Virus record (IMG/VR): IMGVR_UViG_3300036846_000573
Span: 1-61,379 of that record
Length of the DNA: 61,379 nt
Source: a virus
Strand: one strand, 5' to 3'
A model generated the notes under the pieces. The model was not told the origin of the DNA, ran no database searches, and saw only the letters and a program-made list of their open reading frames with translations. The position numbers were made by a program, and so were the translations under genes. Below are positions 38,935 to 49,873 of the stretch, piece by piece. Each line of letters starts with the position of its first letter. Position 1 is the stretch's first letter.

Positions 38935-40301
38935 TGCTTCAACTCGCGAACTTCAGCGGCGAGTTCTTGCACGGCGCGCCAAAGCACCGCGACAAGCTCG
39001 GGATAGGCGATGCCTTCGTGACCGTCCTTGCTCTTGTCGTAGCCACCAAAGTCTTTGCCAAATACCGATGCGACCTCGTCGGCGATAAACCCGGTGTGCA
39101 GTTTACGCTTGACGCGCTCACCCCCGGTTAAGGTGCCTTCCTCTTTCCAGTAAAAAGTCTGCGGCGACAACGCCAAGACGTTGTCGAGCGCACCCGCGCC
39201 GAGGGGCGCGATATCGCTCTTGAGGGCTCGCGCGGATACAGTGTTGAACCAGTAACTGGCGACTTGCGCCCACGCGATGCCGCTGAGACCGCTGCTACTC
39301 TCATTGTCCCAACGCGGCTCCATACCGGCAGCGCGGACACAACTATTACTCTGCATGTAGCCGCCATTGTTGTACCAAAGCGGCCCCCCCGTGCCACCGA
39401 CATTGAATTGACCGGCGGTAGCAAGGTTTTGCGGCGTATACATAAACCCGCCATTGTTCTGCCAGTAAGGACCACCCCAACCGCCCGTGTACACAACTCC
39501 GTTTGCAACAACAGCGTTATTGGCGATGACGCTGGAAGCTACTGTAAAGCTGCCGCCCGTATCGAAGTAGCCATACCAAGGGCCGGTGTAATTGCCGCCG
39601 CCGTCCATATTGCCAAAATATAGCACTTGGTTACCGGCGAACATGCCCGCCGCCCAGCTAGCGCTTGTATTCCAGCAACAGAAACCTGCGTTATTCCCGG
39701 CATTGACTGAAATAAAGCGTCCATTACTCGATCTTGATATGCCATCCGCCGCGACCTCGCCAGTCGAATGGAGATACGTGCCCTGGATCGTGTTGCCGTA
39801 TAAGTTATGGGCAAGATGTAGATCGCCACCACCATAGACGTTAAAGACGGTTGTGCTGCCGCTATCGTCATAGAGCGTAAAATACCCGCTATTGTCGCAA
39901 CCTAGCCACCACTGCCGAACATTACTCACCGTATAATAGGCGATGGCGTAGCTGCCTTGCGGCGCAGTGAGGCGCAACGGACTTGGTGTCGAAATGGTGA
40001 GCACGCCGGTCAACGTGCCGCCGGTCAACGGCAAATACAGCGCGACCCTGGTATCGGTATAGGCTCGCGCCGCTGTATCCCCGGTATCGACATAGAGCTT
40101 GGTCGCAGCTTGCAGGTTGATCGTTGGCGCTCCAGAGAGCACCAATGGCCCGGTCATCGTCCCGCCCGATACCGGAACATAAGGCCCAGCTAAACTACTA
40201 TTAACAACGTTGATCCACTTCGCGGCGTCCCATCTCCACGTACTGCCGTCGGGCGCGGCGTAGGTCTGGTTGACAGCCGGAGAGTTTGGAAAATTTAGCA
40301 T
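38931..40301 (-). CDS. Tail fibre with S74 domain
   Basis: 456 residues. N-terminus [19 protein letters not shown] is shared with the fibres at 40302 and 41398 and should be the virion attachment module. The middle is Gly/Ser/Asn-rich with [10 protein letters not shown] repeats typical of trimeric fibres. The C-terminal S74 chaperone has SARALKSDI (Ser and Lys in register), GFIADEVASVFGKDF, and a coiled-coil end, VQELAAEVRELK. It binds the host surface after autocleavage. Confidence 0.85.
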   Translation of the reverse strand: MLNFPNSPAVNQTYAAPDGSTWRWDAAKWINVVNSSLAGPYVPVSGGTMTGPLVLSGAPTINLQAATKLYVDTGDTAARAYTDTRVALYLPLTGGTLTGVLTISTPSPLRLTAPQGSYAIAYYTVSNVRQWWLGCDNSGYFTLYDDSGSTTVFNVYGGGDLHLAHNLYGNTIQGTYLHSTGEVAADGISRSSNGRFISVNAGNNAGFCCWNTSASWAAGMFAGNQVLYFGNMDGGGNYTGPWYGYFDTGGSFTVASSVIANNAVVANGVVYTGGWGGPYWQNNGGFMYTPQNLATAGQFNVGGTGGPLWYNNGGYMQSNSCVRAAGMEPRWDNESSSGLSGIAWAQVASYWFNTVSARALKSDIAPLGAGALDNVLALSPQTFYWKEEGTLTGGERVKRKLHTGFIADEVASVFGKDFGGYDKSKDGHEGIAYPELVAVLWRAVQELAAEVRELKQ

Positions 40302-41405
40302 TCAGAAATCCGCCGATAGAGTGAAAGAAACGGCAAAGGAACCTGTGCCGGTTGCGACAATATTTGCGTTGAGAGTAACCTGAGCAGCACTAGGGCCTAC
40401 GACTTGACCGCTTATATTATTGGCTGAAGTAAAGTTCAGATTCCCGACAGTCGGGCTAGCTCGCATCTTAACCGGCAGGAGTGTCGTATAACCAATAGGC
40501 CAATTAGTAGCGCCGTAGGCCCAAAAGGTTATATTGTCAGAACCTAGATATGACTGATAAAACCGCTGGCAGCGTCGCAGATCTTCACCCGGATCGACTT
40601 TTTCTAAAGGCGAAGGTTGCGTCTGGCCGGGCTGAACGATCTCTAGCTGGATGCCCCAAAACAAAAACGTGCCGCTCTGAAAACCGATGCTTCCCGCGCG
40701 GCTCGCGCTATAGGTTGAACCGGCAGACATCCATAAATTAACTTCGGTAAGATCAGTGCCAGCAGTGGTTCCAAACGTTTTCCCCGCAACACTGGGCATC
40801 GTAAAAGTCACACTATACCGCGTCGGCGTCGTGCTGATCGTGATCGGTGTCATGCCAATCCCGTTCACATTAGCAGATGGTGAACCACCTGTACCAAATT
40901 GCTGTGCAAACTCGACGCAAACCTTAGGGGTACCGCTGGCGCACCACGCCCAGAACGACAAGGTCATCTGCTTGCCGGCAAAGCGGCGCACATTTTCCAT
41001 AAACTGGCGCAGGATAATAAAATCCCCCGCGCCCGTGCCCGCCGTAATCCCAAATTGTATATTGTATTGTGCCGCCTCGTCATTAAACGCCGCAGCAGTG
41101 GCCGCAGTCATTGCGCCGATCTGTGCCGAACCCGAGCCACCGCCAGTCACTTGAATAGCGCACACCCAACGATCAGGACCGTAAAGGGTGCTTGTCCACG
41201 GCCCTGCCCCACGCTGCTGGATATTGAAGAGTGCATTTTGCAGGGTATTGCGCCCAACATTATTTAACCCCGACCCGGTGCTGGCAGGTACGTACGCGCC
41301 GCTGCCCGCGACGTTGAGCCACTTAACGCTATCCCATTTCCACTGCGACCCATCGGGCGCAGTGAAGGCTTGATTTAACGTGGGCGAGTTGGGGAAGTTA
41401 AGCAT
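40302..41405 (-). CDS. Tail fibre with beta-sandwich tip, no S74
   Basis: 367 residues with the same N-terminal module ([30 protein letters not shown]). The body carries a carbohydrate-binding-like beta-sandwich: SFWAWCASGTPKVCVEF, FTMPSVAGKTF, LWMSAGSTY. It is repeated widely in phage fibres. Unlike its paralogues it ends without an S74 chaperone. It may use one of the neighbours' chaperones or form a different tip. Start follows the stop of 41398-42684 with a short overlap. Confidence 0.8.
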   Translation of the reverse strand: MLNFPNSPTLNQAFTAPDGSQWKWDSVKWLNVAGSGAYVPASTGSGLNNVGRNTLQNALFNIQQRGAGPWTSTLYGPDRWVCAIQVTGGGSGSAQIGAMTAATAAAFNDEAAQYNIQFGITAGTGAGDFIILRQFMENVRRFAGKQMTLSFWAWCASGTPKVCVEFAQQFGTGGSPSANVNGIGMTPITISTTPTRYSVTFTMPSVAGKTFGTTAGTDLTEVNLWMSAGSTYSASRAGSIGFQSGTFLFWGIQLEIVQPGQTQPSPLEKVDPGEDLRRCQRFYQSYLGSDNITFWAYGATNWPIGYTTLLPVKMRASPTVGNLNFTSANNISGQVVGPSAAQVTLNANIVATGTGSFAVSFTLSADF

Positions 41406-42684
41406 TTTTCAGCGCCTCGACCTCGGCGCTCAATTCGGTCACCGCTTGCCACAGCACCGCGAGCAATTCGTGATAGGCCAATCCTTCGCTATGATTTTCG
41501 TCGTCCCCTACGATATATCCGCCAAAATCATGCCCAGCCTTTTGCATCGCCTCACCGACGTGCTGCGCGATAAAGCCCCAATGCGTGCGATCTTGATCTA
41601 CCCCCTCGCGCCAGCGGTAGCGATGCGGCACGATCGTTTTTACCAAATCGAGGCAGTCGTCTGGCAAGGATTCAACGTCGGTCTTCTCGCGAATGTCGCT
41701 GGCGTTTGCGAAGGCATACGAGGAGACATTATTCCAGGCTAGCCCGCCCCAACCGCACGAAAGCGCGTTGTTAGTCGTTGGGGCAGTGCTAGCGGGGAAA
41801 CGTGAACTTCCGTCAGAATAGCCTTGAAAAAAATCAGTGGCGAGCCAGAAACGCATAATACCACCGGTAATATAAATAGCGCCATTCTGCGAACCGTCGC
41901 GCTGCGTACACCACAGATCTTTGCCGGTGACACTTCCTCCAGCATTAAGCGTACCGCTACCAAGGATGGTCACAACGCCACTAGGCGCGATAACTAGCCG
42001 AGTTGCCGGGGCGCCGGGACCGGTGCCGGTGACAAAATAAATGCTTCCGCCTGTTTCTGCGCCAATGCCCGCCCAATTTGTCGAGCCGTTATTGTACAAA
42101 AGCACATTGGTATTGGTTAGTGTTGGCGCGTTTATATTTCCCGCCGGAGTGCCAAACAGGTTTCCGGGTGCAGTTGTATTCAAAGTGCCAAAGAAGGTCG
42201 CATTACCGCTAGTATCAAGACTTAATACGATCCGACTCCCAGTAAAATCACTTATTCCATAACCGCCGGTATCTGCTCTAACCCCAGCACCCCAAGATCG
42301 AAGGCCGTTTGTTGTAGTGACTCGGTTCCAACTACTACCAGAAGTAGTGATGCTTAACGGATCAGCGGTTGCTGATACACTCAACGGCCCCGTCAGCGTT
42401 CCGCCGGTCAGCGGCAGGTAATTCCCGCCAAGCGCGTCGGTACTTATGGCCGGCACCCACTGCGCGCTGTCCTGGTCTGTATAGCGAATATAAAGATCCG
42501 CCTGCGTCGTATCAAACCACAATGCCCCAGACGGCGGGGAAGAAGGCGGCGTATCGGCCATGACGATAAACGTCATCGCCCCGGTGCCGTTGCTCCACTT
42601 GACTCCGTCCCACTTCCACTGCGAGCCGTCGGGCGCAGCGAACAAACTGTTAAGGGTGGGAGAGTTGGGAAAGTTAAGTGCCAA
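41398..42684 (-). CDS. Tail fibre with S74 domain (TTG start)
   Basis: 428 residues. I place the start at a TTG (42684) giving [20 protein letters not shown], because GGAGG lies six bases before it and the protein then aligns with its two paralogues. The ATG at 42714 would add ten unrelated residues. Body with [11 protein letters not shown]-terminal S74: [30 protein letters not shown], coiled-coil ELSAEVEAL. Overlaps the upstream fibre gene by 11 bases. Confidence 0.8.
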   Translation of the reverse strand: MALNFPNSPTLNSLFAAPDGSQWKWDGVKWSNGTGAMTFIVMADTPPSSPPSGALWFDTTQADLYIRYTDQDSAQWVPAISTDALGGNYLPLTGGTLTGPLSVSATADPLSITTSGSSWNRVTTTNGLRSWGAGVRADTGGYGISDFTGSRIVLSLDTSGNATFFGTLNTTAPGNLFGTPAGNINAPTLTNTNVLLYNNGSTNWAGIGAETGGSIYFVTGTGPGAPATRLVIAPSGVVTILGSGTLNAGGSVTGKDLWCTQRDGSQNGAIYITGGIMRFWLATDFFQGYSDGSSRFPASTAPTTNNALSCGWGGLAWNNVSSYAFANASDIREKTDVESLPDDCLDLVKTIVPHRYRWREGVDQDRTHWGFIAQHVGEAMQKAGHDFGGYIVGDDENHSEGLAYHELLAVLWQAVTELSAEVEALKNA

Positions 42685-45217
42685 GTCTCGCCTCCATCGC
42701 TTCGAGGCGCACATTGATCTCCTTGACGGCGTTGATCAGCGCAAAGGTCAGATCGGTCGGCGAATAGCTTTTGAGCGTCATCGCCTCATCCTGCCGTGCG
42801 AGCGGCGTGTGCTCGATCTCGTGGATCAGTTCCGGCAGATGCTCCTCGACCTGTTGCGCGGATAAGCCGTAATGCAACTCGCCATCATCGGTCGTGCCGC
42901 CTTTGCCGTTCCAACAAAACATGATCGGTTCCAGCGGCAGTAGGTCAGAAAGACCACGCGCGTATGATTCTACGTCGCGCTTTAGCCGCATGTCGGAAAT
43001 AACACTCCAAGTTGTGGCGGCATTACAGCTACCTATGCTGGCACCAGAACCTCGATTGATTTGGATCGCAGGATTACCTACGGTGTACGCATCGTTCAGG
43101 GCTCGGATTACAAAGGCCGACGAAGCACTATCATTTAGCAACTCCCATCGGCGTTGATCGGCTGGCGCACCCAGGCGCTCAAGCATTATCGCGGACTGAG
43201 CCCCACCAGCGCTTTGACAATAAAATCCATCGGAACTGTTCGTGTTAACCAAAAGCGAGCCGCTAGGGCTGAGCGACATCGTCTGCGTCAGCGGTGCCGT
43301 CGCACCTGCTGTACCGGAGGAGACCGTATACCAAGTAAATGCTCCGGCTGAAGGCTGAAAAAGACTGGCGGCACCGTTAGCGAGATATATCCAAGCGCTC
43401 GCCGTTGCGTTAAGTAGGAGATTAGAAGTGATGGAACAGCCAACAGTTACAGCACCGAAAAACTGTGCCGGATAAGAGTTAGCCGGGATGGTTTGATTAT
43501 TAGTCGAAATAGCCCCAGCGGTTTGTAAGTTACCCGCACCGGGATCGGTCGTGCCGCCGATATTGACGCCACCATTTGCTGCGATGAACATACGTGTGTT
43601 CGCCGCAGTCGCGTTCTGAAAATAAAAACCTCCGTTTCCAGTCGGTGTTCTGATTGCGATATTACCCATGTCGGCTGATATGTTACCTAGCGTCGATGGA
43701 TTTGGACCCACCAGAATCATACCGGGATTGCTGCCACCGGTTCCGGCGACCGTCAAATTACCGCTGAGAGTTCCACCGGTCAGCGGCAGGAACACCCCCG
43801 ACCCGAAATCATTGTTAACTGCCAATACCCACTGCGATGAGTCCGCATCCTGGTAGCGGATGTAGAGATCGCCGCCAACGCTGTCCCACCACATATTACC
43901 AGGAGAGGGCGAAGCAGGCGGCGTATCGCTGATCGTTACCGACGCGCCACCGGAAGCCGGATGCACATGGTCGGCTCGCGCATAATTAGCACTCGTACCG
44001 ATCGTGCCGGTGCCGCTCTCGACCAGCGGTATCATCGCAGAGGCTGATGGCACCAACCCCTGCACAAACGCCGTTGTTGCTATCGAGGTATCGTTATCAG
44101 TGAGTACGGGGGTCGGTGCTTGCGGATCGCCTGTGAACACCGGCGACGCCAGTGGCGCACCGCCTACCCCCGTCACATCGGCGGTGGTCAGCGTGACTGC
44201 GCCGGTGCGGGTATTAAAGCTCGTCACGCCGCCAGCGATGCCGCTGGAGGCGGCGGTAACCCGCCCCTTACTGTCTACGGTGATGCTCGCATTGGTATAA
44301 GATCCCGCCGTAACTCCGCTCACTACCAGTAGTGGGTTGGGATAGTTACCCGTTAAGTCTCCGCCTGCCACGCCAGAGATCAATATTCCGTCCAAGCTAA
44401 AAGCAGGCACCCACTGCGTGCTGTCGGGGTCGACGTAGTTGATGTAAAGGTCGCCCTCGACACTGTCGAACCAGAGGGCGCCCGGCGGCTGCGATACCGG
44501 CGCAGTATCCGAGACAATGACCGACGCCGCGCCACCAGCCCCGCCAGCGGCGGGATGTACATGATCCGCCCGCGCCCAGGTCGTGCCCGTACCAACCGTC
44601 GCGATACCCTCGATCAAAGGCAGGGTCGTGGACGCAACCGGGATCTGAGTAGCCAACGCCCCGCCGGCACCGGTGATATCGCCAGAGACCAGCGTAACCG
44701 CGCCGGTGCGGGTATTAAAACTGGAAACCCCCGTCGTCAGCCCTGCAACGACGCTCTTTACAAATGCTGTCGTCGCTACCGACGTGTCGTTGTCGGTCGT
44801 CGGCGGTGTCGGCGCGTGCGGGTCGCCGGTAAAAACCGGAGACGCAAGTAACGCGTAAGGCGCCAGCGTCGTAATCCAATCGTCGATATCGGTGTGGATT
44901 AGCCGAACAACGCCAACCTTGCCAGCCACTGAGATAACTACGCCACCGCCGCTGCCGCCACCCCCAACAAAACTTCCGCGCGGACTGGTAACAGCGCTTT
45001 GGTCCAGGATGCCGTACTGCACCAGATCCTTGAACGTAACCGCCCGGTTATTTGCCTCGCCACGCTGCCCGGTCAGGCTCTCGACGCCGGCTTTTAGCGC
45101 GACCAGACAGGCCAGCATATTCTCGTTGTTCTGCGCCGGCTGCGGGATCGGCGGCGTAAACAGATTACCGATCGGCTGCGTCGTCGATAAGCGCGGGGGG
45201 CCGACTGACTGCGCCAT
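42674..45217 (-). CDS. Large tail fibre with S74 domain
   Basis: 847 residues, a distinct N-terminus ([20 protein letters not shown]) followed by an Ala/Gln linker. Several repeated shaft modules follow, among them [12 protein letters not shown] (twice or more), [12 protein letters not shown] and DNDTS-ATTAFV, and a [10 protein letters not shown] block. The C-terminal S74 has [15 protein letters not shown], then [15 protein letters not shown] and a coiled coil. The shaft repeats are also visible as DNA repeats across 43900-44900. This is probably the main fibre that connects to the tail hub, since it is next to the gp10-like gene. Confidence 0.85.
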   Translation of the reverse strand: MAQSVGPPRLSTTQPIGNLFTPPIPQPAQNNENMLACLVALKAGVESLTGQRGEANNRAVTFKDLVQYGILDQSAVTSPRGSFVGGGGSGGGVVISVAGKVGVVRLIHTDIDDWITTLAPYALLASPVFTGDPHAPTPPTTDNDTSVATTAFVKSVVAGLTTGVSSFNTRTGAVTLVSGDITGAGGALATQIPVASTTLPLIEGIATVGTGTTWARADHVHPAAGGAGGAASVIVSDTAPVSQPPGALWFDSVEGDLYINYVDPDSTQWVPAFSLDGILISGVAGGDLTGNYPNPLLVVSGVTAGSYTNASITVDSKGRVTAASSGIAGGVTSFNTRTGAVTLTTADVTGVGGAPLASPVFTGDPQAPTPVLTDNDTSIATTAFVQGLVPSASAMIPLVESGTGTIGTSANYARADHVHPASGGASVTISDTPPASPSPGNMWWDSVGGDLYIRYQDADSSQWVLAVNNDFGSGVFLPLTGGTLSGNLTVAGTGGSNPGMILVGPNPSTLGNISADMGNIAIRTPTGNGGFYFQNATAANTRMFIAANGGVNIGGTTDPGAGNLQTAGAISTNNQTIPANSYPAQFFGAVTVGCSITSNLLLNATASAWIYLANGAASLFQPSAGAFTWYTVSSGTAGATAPLTQTMSLSPSGSLLVNTNSSDGFYCQSAGGAQSAIMLERLGAPADQRRWELLNDSASSAFVIRALNDAYTVGNPAIQINRGSGASIGSCNAATTWSVISDMRLKRDVESYARGLSDLLPLEPIMFCWNGKGGTTDDGELHYGLSAQQVEEHLPELIHEIEHTPLARQDEAMTLKSYSPTDLTFALINAVKEINVRLEAMEARLGT

Positions 45218-46953
45218 CAGACACCCTTAAGCTCGGATAATGTCGTCGCTAGCTGGATCGACGAGACCGGCACCCTAGCGATAATTTCAACCTGATGATC
45301 GAAACACTTAAATCCCTTCGGAAGCCTAAAGATCTCCTGCTGCATGGTTAGGTTACGGGTCATAATCAGGGCGAGCTTTGGCCCGGCAAAATAATTAAAA
45401 ACCGCGTTGACCCCATCTGGTAATGTCACATCGCCGTTATCCAACGGGATAAGCGTCGTTGGCGGCGGGGCCGGGTCTAGGATCTCCGGGTCGATGTCGA
45501 TCTGCACCGCGCCCAGGCTTATCGGTAACGGTGTGTTAAAATTCTTCGAGCGCCAGCGATAAACCTGGGGATCTGTATAGGGGTTGTCCCACTCGTAAAT
45601 TATTTTATCGGCGCAGACCAGCGTGTCGCCCTCTTCCTCGTCGTTCCAGATAGAAACCGCGTCCTTGAGGGTGGTCAGATCTTCGATGCCAAGACGCTGC
45701 TCGCGGTAGTCGATCAAAAACCCTTGGTCAGTCTCATTGATCGCAATGTATTGCTGGCGATGCCGCGCCGCGATGATCGACTTTGCGTGGTAATATTTCA
45801 GCCACTCATTCTTCTCGATCAGCATCAAGGTCTGGTTGGTAATCTGATAGCCCGTGTACAGCATCAGGCCATTCTGCGAGGCGTAGAACACCCCGCCAGG
45901 GTCGACCACGATCGAGCCGCGCGCAATGCACGGCTCGGCGACCTGCGTTTGAACCAGCAAAAAATTACTCGGGGTATTACCTGAGCCCGCCGAGGGATAA
46001 CCGTTCGTCAGGACCATTAAGTACTGCTGCCACGCCACCATTCCGACAATGTCGTAATGCACGGATTGGTCGTAGATGCTCGGCCATGTGTGCGGGTGGT
46101 TAGGCTCGGTCATATGCACCGTGTTGTTGGTAAACCCCGCCAGCATGCCGCCGGTCAGCGCGACAAGGCCGTCCAGATTATCCGGCGGGTTCTCCCAGCC
46201 GACAGTCTCCAAGACGTCGTTAAGCGCAGCAAGGCTATCATTGATTGTGTCGACATACGTGCCGGATGTCGGAAACGGCAACTCGACGACAAAGTAAAAC
46301 TGCGCGCCGGACGATTGGCTGGTGATCGTGCGGTATAACCTTAAGCTCGTAATCGGCGGGTAGGCTCGGCCCGTTACCGTCGGTGCGTTTGTCGGAAAAC
46401 CGGTGATTGTCCAGGTCGCGTCAGGCGGACCCGACATCAGATTAGACACCGGCGACGGCGAGCTTTCTTCGCCAAACGAATTTACCAGCGTGTAGAGATA
46501 CACACGGTCGATCGCCGGCACTGTCGTGTCGCCACCCGTCACCGTAGTAATCACCGGCGCTGTCAACGGCTGGACAGTACCCAGATCGTAGGCCGGCTGT
46601 CCGGCCTTGATCCTGGCACGCGTATTAAAGTGCGGCGTCACATCGCCGGGGTTTGTCCAGTAGACCCTGTGCTGGTCGTCATTCGCCAGTGGCGAGCGCA
46701 CGACCGAGCTATAACGTGACGGTAGCGGCAGCCATACGGTGTCGCCAACAGAGTCGGGGAGAAAGCGGTAAGCCTTCTCCACCGGCCCCACGACGGTAGT
46801 GAAGTCCATCAGCAGCTTTACTTGCGGCAGAGAAATAAGACTGCCGCTCGTAAAGTCGCAGTTGGCGGCTGCGGCGGCGAGATTGTCGCCGATAAGCCGC
46901 GCATCCACGCGGGGGATCACACCCCCCATGCCCTGGATTACCCACGCAACCAC
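45217..46953 (-). CDS. Tail hub / tail-stabilisation protein (gp10 or tubular B-like)
   Basis: 578 residues, largely beta-strand. Opening [20 protein letters not shown], a central fibronectin-like section ([21 protein letters not shown]) and a beta-propeller-like second half ([40 protein letters not shown]). This arrangement is that of podovirus tail nozzle proteins, such as P22 gp10 or T7 tail tubular protein B. It closes the DNA channel and holds fibres. The two neighbouring adaptor-like genes at 50670 and 51293 complete the short tail. Confidence 0.7.
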   Translation of the reverse strand: MVAWVIQGMGGVIPRVDARLIGDNLAAAAANCDFTSGSLISLPQVKLLMDFTTVVGPVEKAYRFLPDSVGDTVWLPLPSRYSSVVRSPLANDDQHRVYWTNPGDVTPHFNTRARIKAGQPAYDLGTVQPLTAPVITTVTGGDTTVPAIDRVYLYTLVNSFGEESSPSPVSNLMSGPPDATWTITGFPTNAPTVTGRAYPPITSLRLYRTITSQSSGAQFYFVVELPFPTSGTYVDTINDSLAALNDVLETVGWENPPDNLDGLVALTGGMLAGFTNNTVHMTEPNHPHTWPSIYDQSVHYDIVGMVAWQQYLMVLTNGYPSAGSGNTPSNFLLVQTQVAEPCIARGSIVVDPGGVFYASQNGLMLYTGYQITNQTLMLIEKNEWLKYYHAKSIIAARHRQQYIAINETDQGFLIDYREQRLGIEDLTTLKDAVSIWNDEEEGDTLVCADKIIYEWDNPYTDPQVYRWRSKNFNTPLPISLGAVQIDIDPEILDPAPPPTTLIPLDNGDVTLPDGVNAVFNYFAGPKLALIMTRNLTMQQEIFRLPKGFKCFDHQVEIIARVPVSSIQLATTLSELKGV

Positions 46954-46974
46954 CGCACCCCCCCAGAAATATAC

Positions 46975-47781
46975 TTAGCGACGCGTCGGCACGCGCGGCG
47001 TCGGCGGCTGACCCGGCTGCGTCGGCTGCGGCGGAGTCACGGTCTCGTGAGCCGGATGCGGCTGCGGATGCTGCTCGTCCGCACGCTGATCGACCTGCCG
47101 GTTATGCGCGCCCTGCTGACGCCGGTCGGCCTCGGCTTGGTCGATCGGCGGGTTGATGTTGTCGCGCACTGGCGTTGCCCGAGGCTGCGGCTGAGAGCTA
47201 TCGCCCTGCTGCTCGTGCAGATGCCGCGCATCGTCCGCCTGCGTCTGGGTCCATACCCCGGCTTCTGGCGGACGCTCGGCCATCGCCTTGGCATGCTCCT
47301 CACGCAGCTTACGATCCTCCTCGGACAGCGGGCGGTAGGCGTCCGACCGCTGGTCGCGCGCCGGTGAGTGCGAAGCGTCTGTCGCGACCGGCGGCGGCGT
47401 AAAAATGTCGGCGCGGTGCGGTATCCGCCGAGGCTCTTCGACAGGTGGCGGCATGTCGAGTTCGCGCACGCTGGGGATCATCGAGCCAACCGCCGACTGG
47501 TTGTCTTCGAGCTTGATCTCGACCCCGCCATCGTCGGGCGACAAAAATGGATCGGGGTTATTGTCCGGCGACTCTTCGAGCCACTTGACGTACTCGTACC
47601 AGTCGGGATTGCCTGCCTCGGCGGGTATCCACTTGCCGTCGCTGCGGATCACGCCGGAACGCGCCGTGCCGTCAAAACCGTCCGACGGAAGTTGATATTT
47701 ACCCGAGCCGCCGCCCCCGCCCTGACGCGGGCGCGGAGTTGGCCCGCCGGGATAGGGGTTGTCTGAGTGCGATACTGCCAT
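46975..47781 (-). CDS. Hypothetical Pro/Gln-rich virion-region protein
   Basis: 268 residues, mostly low-complexity: Gly run near 20-25, many Pro, Gln, Asp and His, and an EEDRKLREEHAKAMAE helix. Only residues 30-75 (GKYQLPSDGFDGTARSGVIR, WYEYVKWLEES) look folded. Function unknown. Such unordered proteins are common between tail genes and may be linkers or assembly factors. Confidence 0.6.
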   Translation of the reverse strand: MAVSHSDNPYPGGPTPRPRQGGGGGSGKYQLPSDGFDGTARSGVIRSDGKWIPAEAGNPDWYEYVKWLEESPDNNPDPFLSPDDGGVEIKLEDNQSAVGSMIPSVRELDMPPPVEEPRRIPHRADIFTPPPVATDASHSPARDQRSDAYRPLSEEDRKLREEHAKAMAERPPEAGVWTQTQADDARHLHEQQGDSSQPQPRATPVRDNINPPIDQAEADRRQQGAHNRQVDQRADEQHPQPHPAHETVTPPQPTQPGQPPTPRVPTRR

Positions 47782-47795
47782 GACTTCCTCCTTGA

Positions 47796-48002
47796 TCAGC
47801 GCACTGAGCCGGGGGCGCTGGTGCCCTTATTGGGTAAACCGACGCCCGTGCCGGTTGGCAGCGTCTTGTTTGCCAGCGCCTTGCGCATGCTGGCCGGCGG
47901 CCCCGGGTTCTCCGGCCCTTTGAATGGTTGCGCCGGCTCGCTCTTATTTCCGTCGCCGCCCCGGCGATAGTTTTTCTTTGGGTCTTCGTAAGTCCCGTTC
48001 AT
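47796..48002 (-). CDS. Small basic protein, 68 aa
   Basis: Starts at an internal ATG (MNGTYEDPKKNYRRGGDGNK) with GGAG 6-9 bases upstream. The longer open frame has no ribosome site. Pro/Gly/Lys-rich, likely disordered. It is unrecognised; its position between two structural genes is the only clue. Confidence 0.5.
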   Translation of the reverse strand: MNGTYEDPKKNYRRGGDGNKSEPAQPFKGPENPGPPASMRKALANKTLPTGTGVGLPNKGTSAPGSVR

Positions 48003-48012
48003 GTCAATCTCC

Positions 48013-48219
48013 TTAAGCAGCAGCGCGAGGATGATCGTCGTGACCATTCAAAGGCAGCGACGGCTGCGACGCGCCGCTCTGCGCCTGCTGCGTGATCGAT
48101 GTCATTAAGGGCGCGACGATATTGTAAGGACCCTGCGCCAACACAGTCAGTAGCTGGTTCCACTCCTGCGCCTGAAGAGTGATCGTGATGCTGGCAGTCG
48201 GCGCGATAGGCTCGGGCAT
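48013..48219 (-). CDS. Hypothetical protein, 68 aa
   Basis: Sequence with a strand (ASITITLQAQEWNQLLTVL) and a helix, ending in a His/Arg tail. Its opening is reminiscent of small phage proteins with an ITITLQA-EWN motif whose function is unknown. Starts one base before the stop of the next upstream gene at 48220. Confidence 0.55.
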   Translation of the reverse strand: MPEPIAPTASITITLQAQEWNQLLTVLAQGPYNIVAPLMTSITQQAQSGASQPSLPLNGHDDHPRAAA

Positions 48220-49869
48220 TTACTTAACTCCTTCCAGAGTGCGAAGACGTGCGTCGAGTTCTTGCATCGCTTTAACGAGGGCTGCGGTAATCGCCCCCTC
48301 ATTGATGCCTAGGGTTGGATCGGAACTTTCGATACCGCCAGTGCCGTCCGGTAACTCAACTCCTATCGCGACCACCGCTTCAGGCAGGATATCTTTAACG
48401 TCCTGAGCAATAAAACCGAGTTCAACGGAAGGCGATGGCCCAGAGGCTTGTGGCAAACGTCGAAACTTGACCGGCTTTAATTGTAAAATTGCGTCCAGCC
48501 CTTTAGTCGCTGGAACAATCGCGTCTTCCTGCTTAAACCGCCGATCGGATGTATTGACAAAACCTTGCCCGCCAACATAACCCGCACTGACGCAAAACGC
48601 ATCACTGGCACGCATTATCCAAATTGTTTGATTCGGTACAGTGTAACCCAAATTACCACTACTCGTGTCCCAAACCAAATAATACCCTCCTTGAAAATTA
48701 AAGATCTTGCCTAATCCGCCCTGATAATAAAATCCAAAAGAGCTATCATTGGAAGCGTAGACACCAGCAGCAGATTGAATAGGGCCGTTGTTGCTAACGA
48801 GGTTGCCTCCCGTAATAGCGCCGGTAGCAGAGATAGTGCTAGAAGCAGAAAGAGTAGATACCCCTATATTAGTGGCCGAGAAACTATTATTATCGTCAGC
48901 AATCTGGATATGCCCTAGTCGACTACGATCGACATAGACCTGTACGCGCCCATCCCACATATAGGCGATCTGATGTGCATTGCCGAAATACTCGATGCCG
49001 TTGCCGCCCGCATGTACTTGATTGTTAGAGAAATACCCATCACCGGAGGCGAAAAGAGAACCGCCAAAGCTGACATTGGCCGACGCGTCAACAGTTAGCA
49101 TATCGCCGTTAAGCCAGAGATGCGCCCCGCCGTTGTTCGCATACCAGAGCCAACTCTGGGCGGCAGTATTCTGGCGGTTGGTAAAACTGAAGCCGGCACC
49201 GGCGCCAAATGACTGAACGACATTGTTGACGGTCAGCGCGCCTATCGTGCCGCCGGATAAGGGTAGATACCCGGTTAGCGCGTTCTGTACGTAAGCCGTC
49301 GTCGCAAGCGACGTATCGTTGGAACTCGGCGGCGGTGTTATAACAGTAATCGTCGATTGGTCGATCTTATATGTATTGTTGACTATATCGACCGCTGCGA
49401 TCTTAACCCATTCACTCGCGACGTATCCGTTAGACGCCACCGGCACCGTGCACATGCGCAGCGTTGCCGGGCTCGTACTCGTGTCAATCCACTCTGCGTA
49501 CTGACGCGCGTTACCGCCATTGCCGACCGGCGGCAGAGATCCTGAGTTTAGCTGGAAGGCGTGATTGAGACCGTCATGAACGAGGCGGTCATTCAACGCA
49601 AAGGGGTACGCCGCTGGCGGTGTCGGCACCGCAGCCAGAGGCTCTGTACTGATCGTCGCCGCAACCTCGGTGTGCGGTGCCGGCACGCCGATCGGACGCA
49701 CAGTCAGCGTAATGTCGTTATAGCCAAGAAACGTAAAGCGAGTGTTGGTCTGTAAAAAAGTAGCTGTGATAACGTAAGTAACCCCAACCTCAAGACTGGT
49801 AAAATCTGCGATATGCGCAATCTGGTTGGCCGGCTCCAGAGTTATCTGAGTATTTAAGACAACAGCCAT
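48220..49869 (-). CDS. Tail fibre / collar protein with S74 domain
   Basis: 549 residues. N-terminal 170 residues form a beta-rich domain different from the other fibres (VITATFLQTNTRFTFLGYND, ALNDRLVHDGLNHAFQL). Then a LPLSGGTIGALTVNN shaft, and a C-terminal S74 with SDRRFKQEDAIVPATKG, LGFIAQDVKDILPEAV and a coiled-coil end. This gives a fifth S74 domain in the genome. It is encoded apart from the fibre cluster, next to the adaptor genes, so it may form a collar or second fibre. Confidence 0.8.
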   Translation of the reverse strand: MAVVLNTQITLEPANQIAHIADFTSLEVGVTYVITATFLQTNTRFTFLGYNDITLTVRPIGVPAPHTEVAATISTEPLAAVPTPPAAYPFALNDRLVHDGLNHAFQLNSGSLPPVGNGGNARQYAEWIDTSTSPATLRMCTVPVASNGYVASEWVKIAAVDIVNNTYKIDQSTITVITPPPSSNDTSLATTAYVQNALTGYLPLSGGTIGALTVNNVVQSFGAGAGFSFTNRQNTAAQSWLWYANNGGAHLWLNGDMLTVDASANVSFGGSLFASGDGYFSNNQVHAGGNGIEYFGNAHQIAYMWDGRVQVYVDRSRLGHIQIADDNNSFSATNIGVSTLSASSTISATGAITGGNLVSNNGPIQSAAGVYASNDSSFGFYYQGGLGKIFNFQGGYYLVWDTSSGNLGYTVPNQTIWIMRASDAFCVSAGYVGGQGFVNTSDRRFKQEDAIVPATKGLDAILQLKPVKFRRLPQASGPSPSVELGFIAQDVKDILPEAVVAIGVELPDGTGGIESSDPTLGINEGAITAALVKAMQELDARLRTLEGVK

Positions 49870-49873
49870 CGCT

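Noticed and set aside
49050-49075. AGAGAACCG followed by a core-like spacing inside the fibre gene at 48220
   Set aside because: Only one partial core, no second core at the right distance, and it lies in well-defined coding sequence, so chance is likely.
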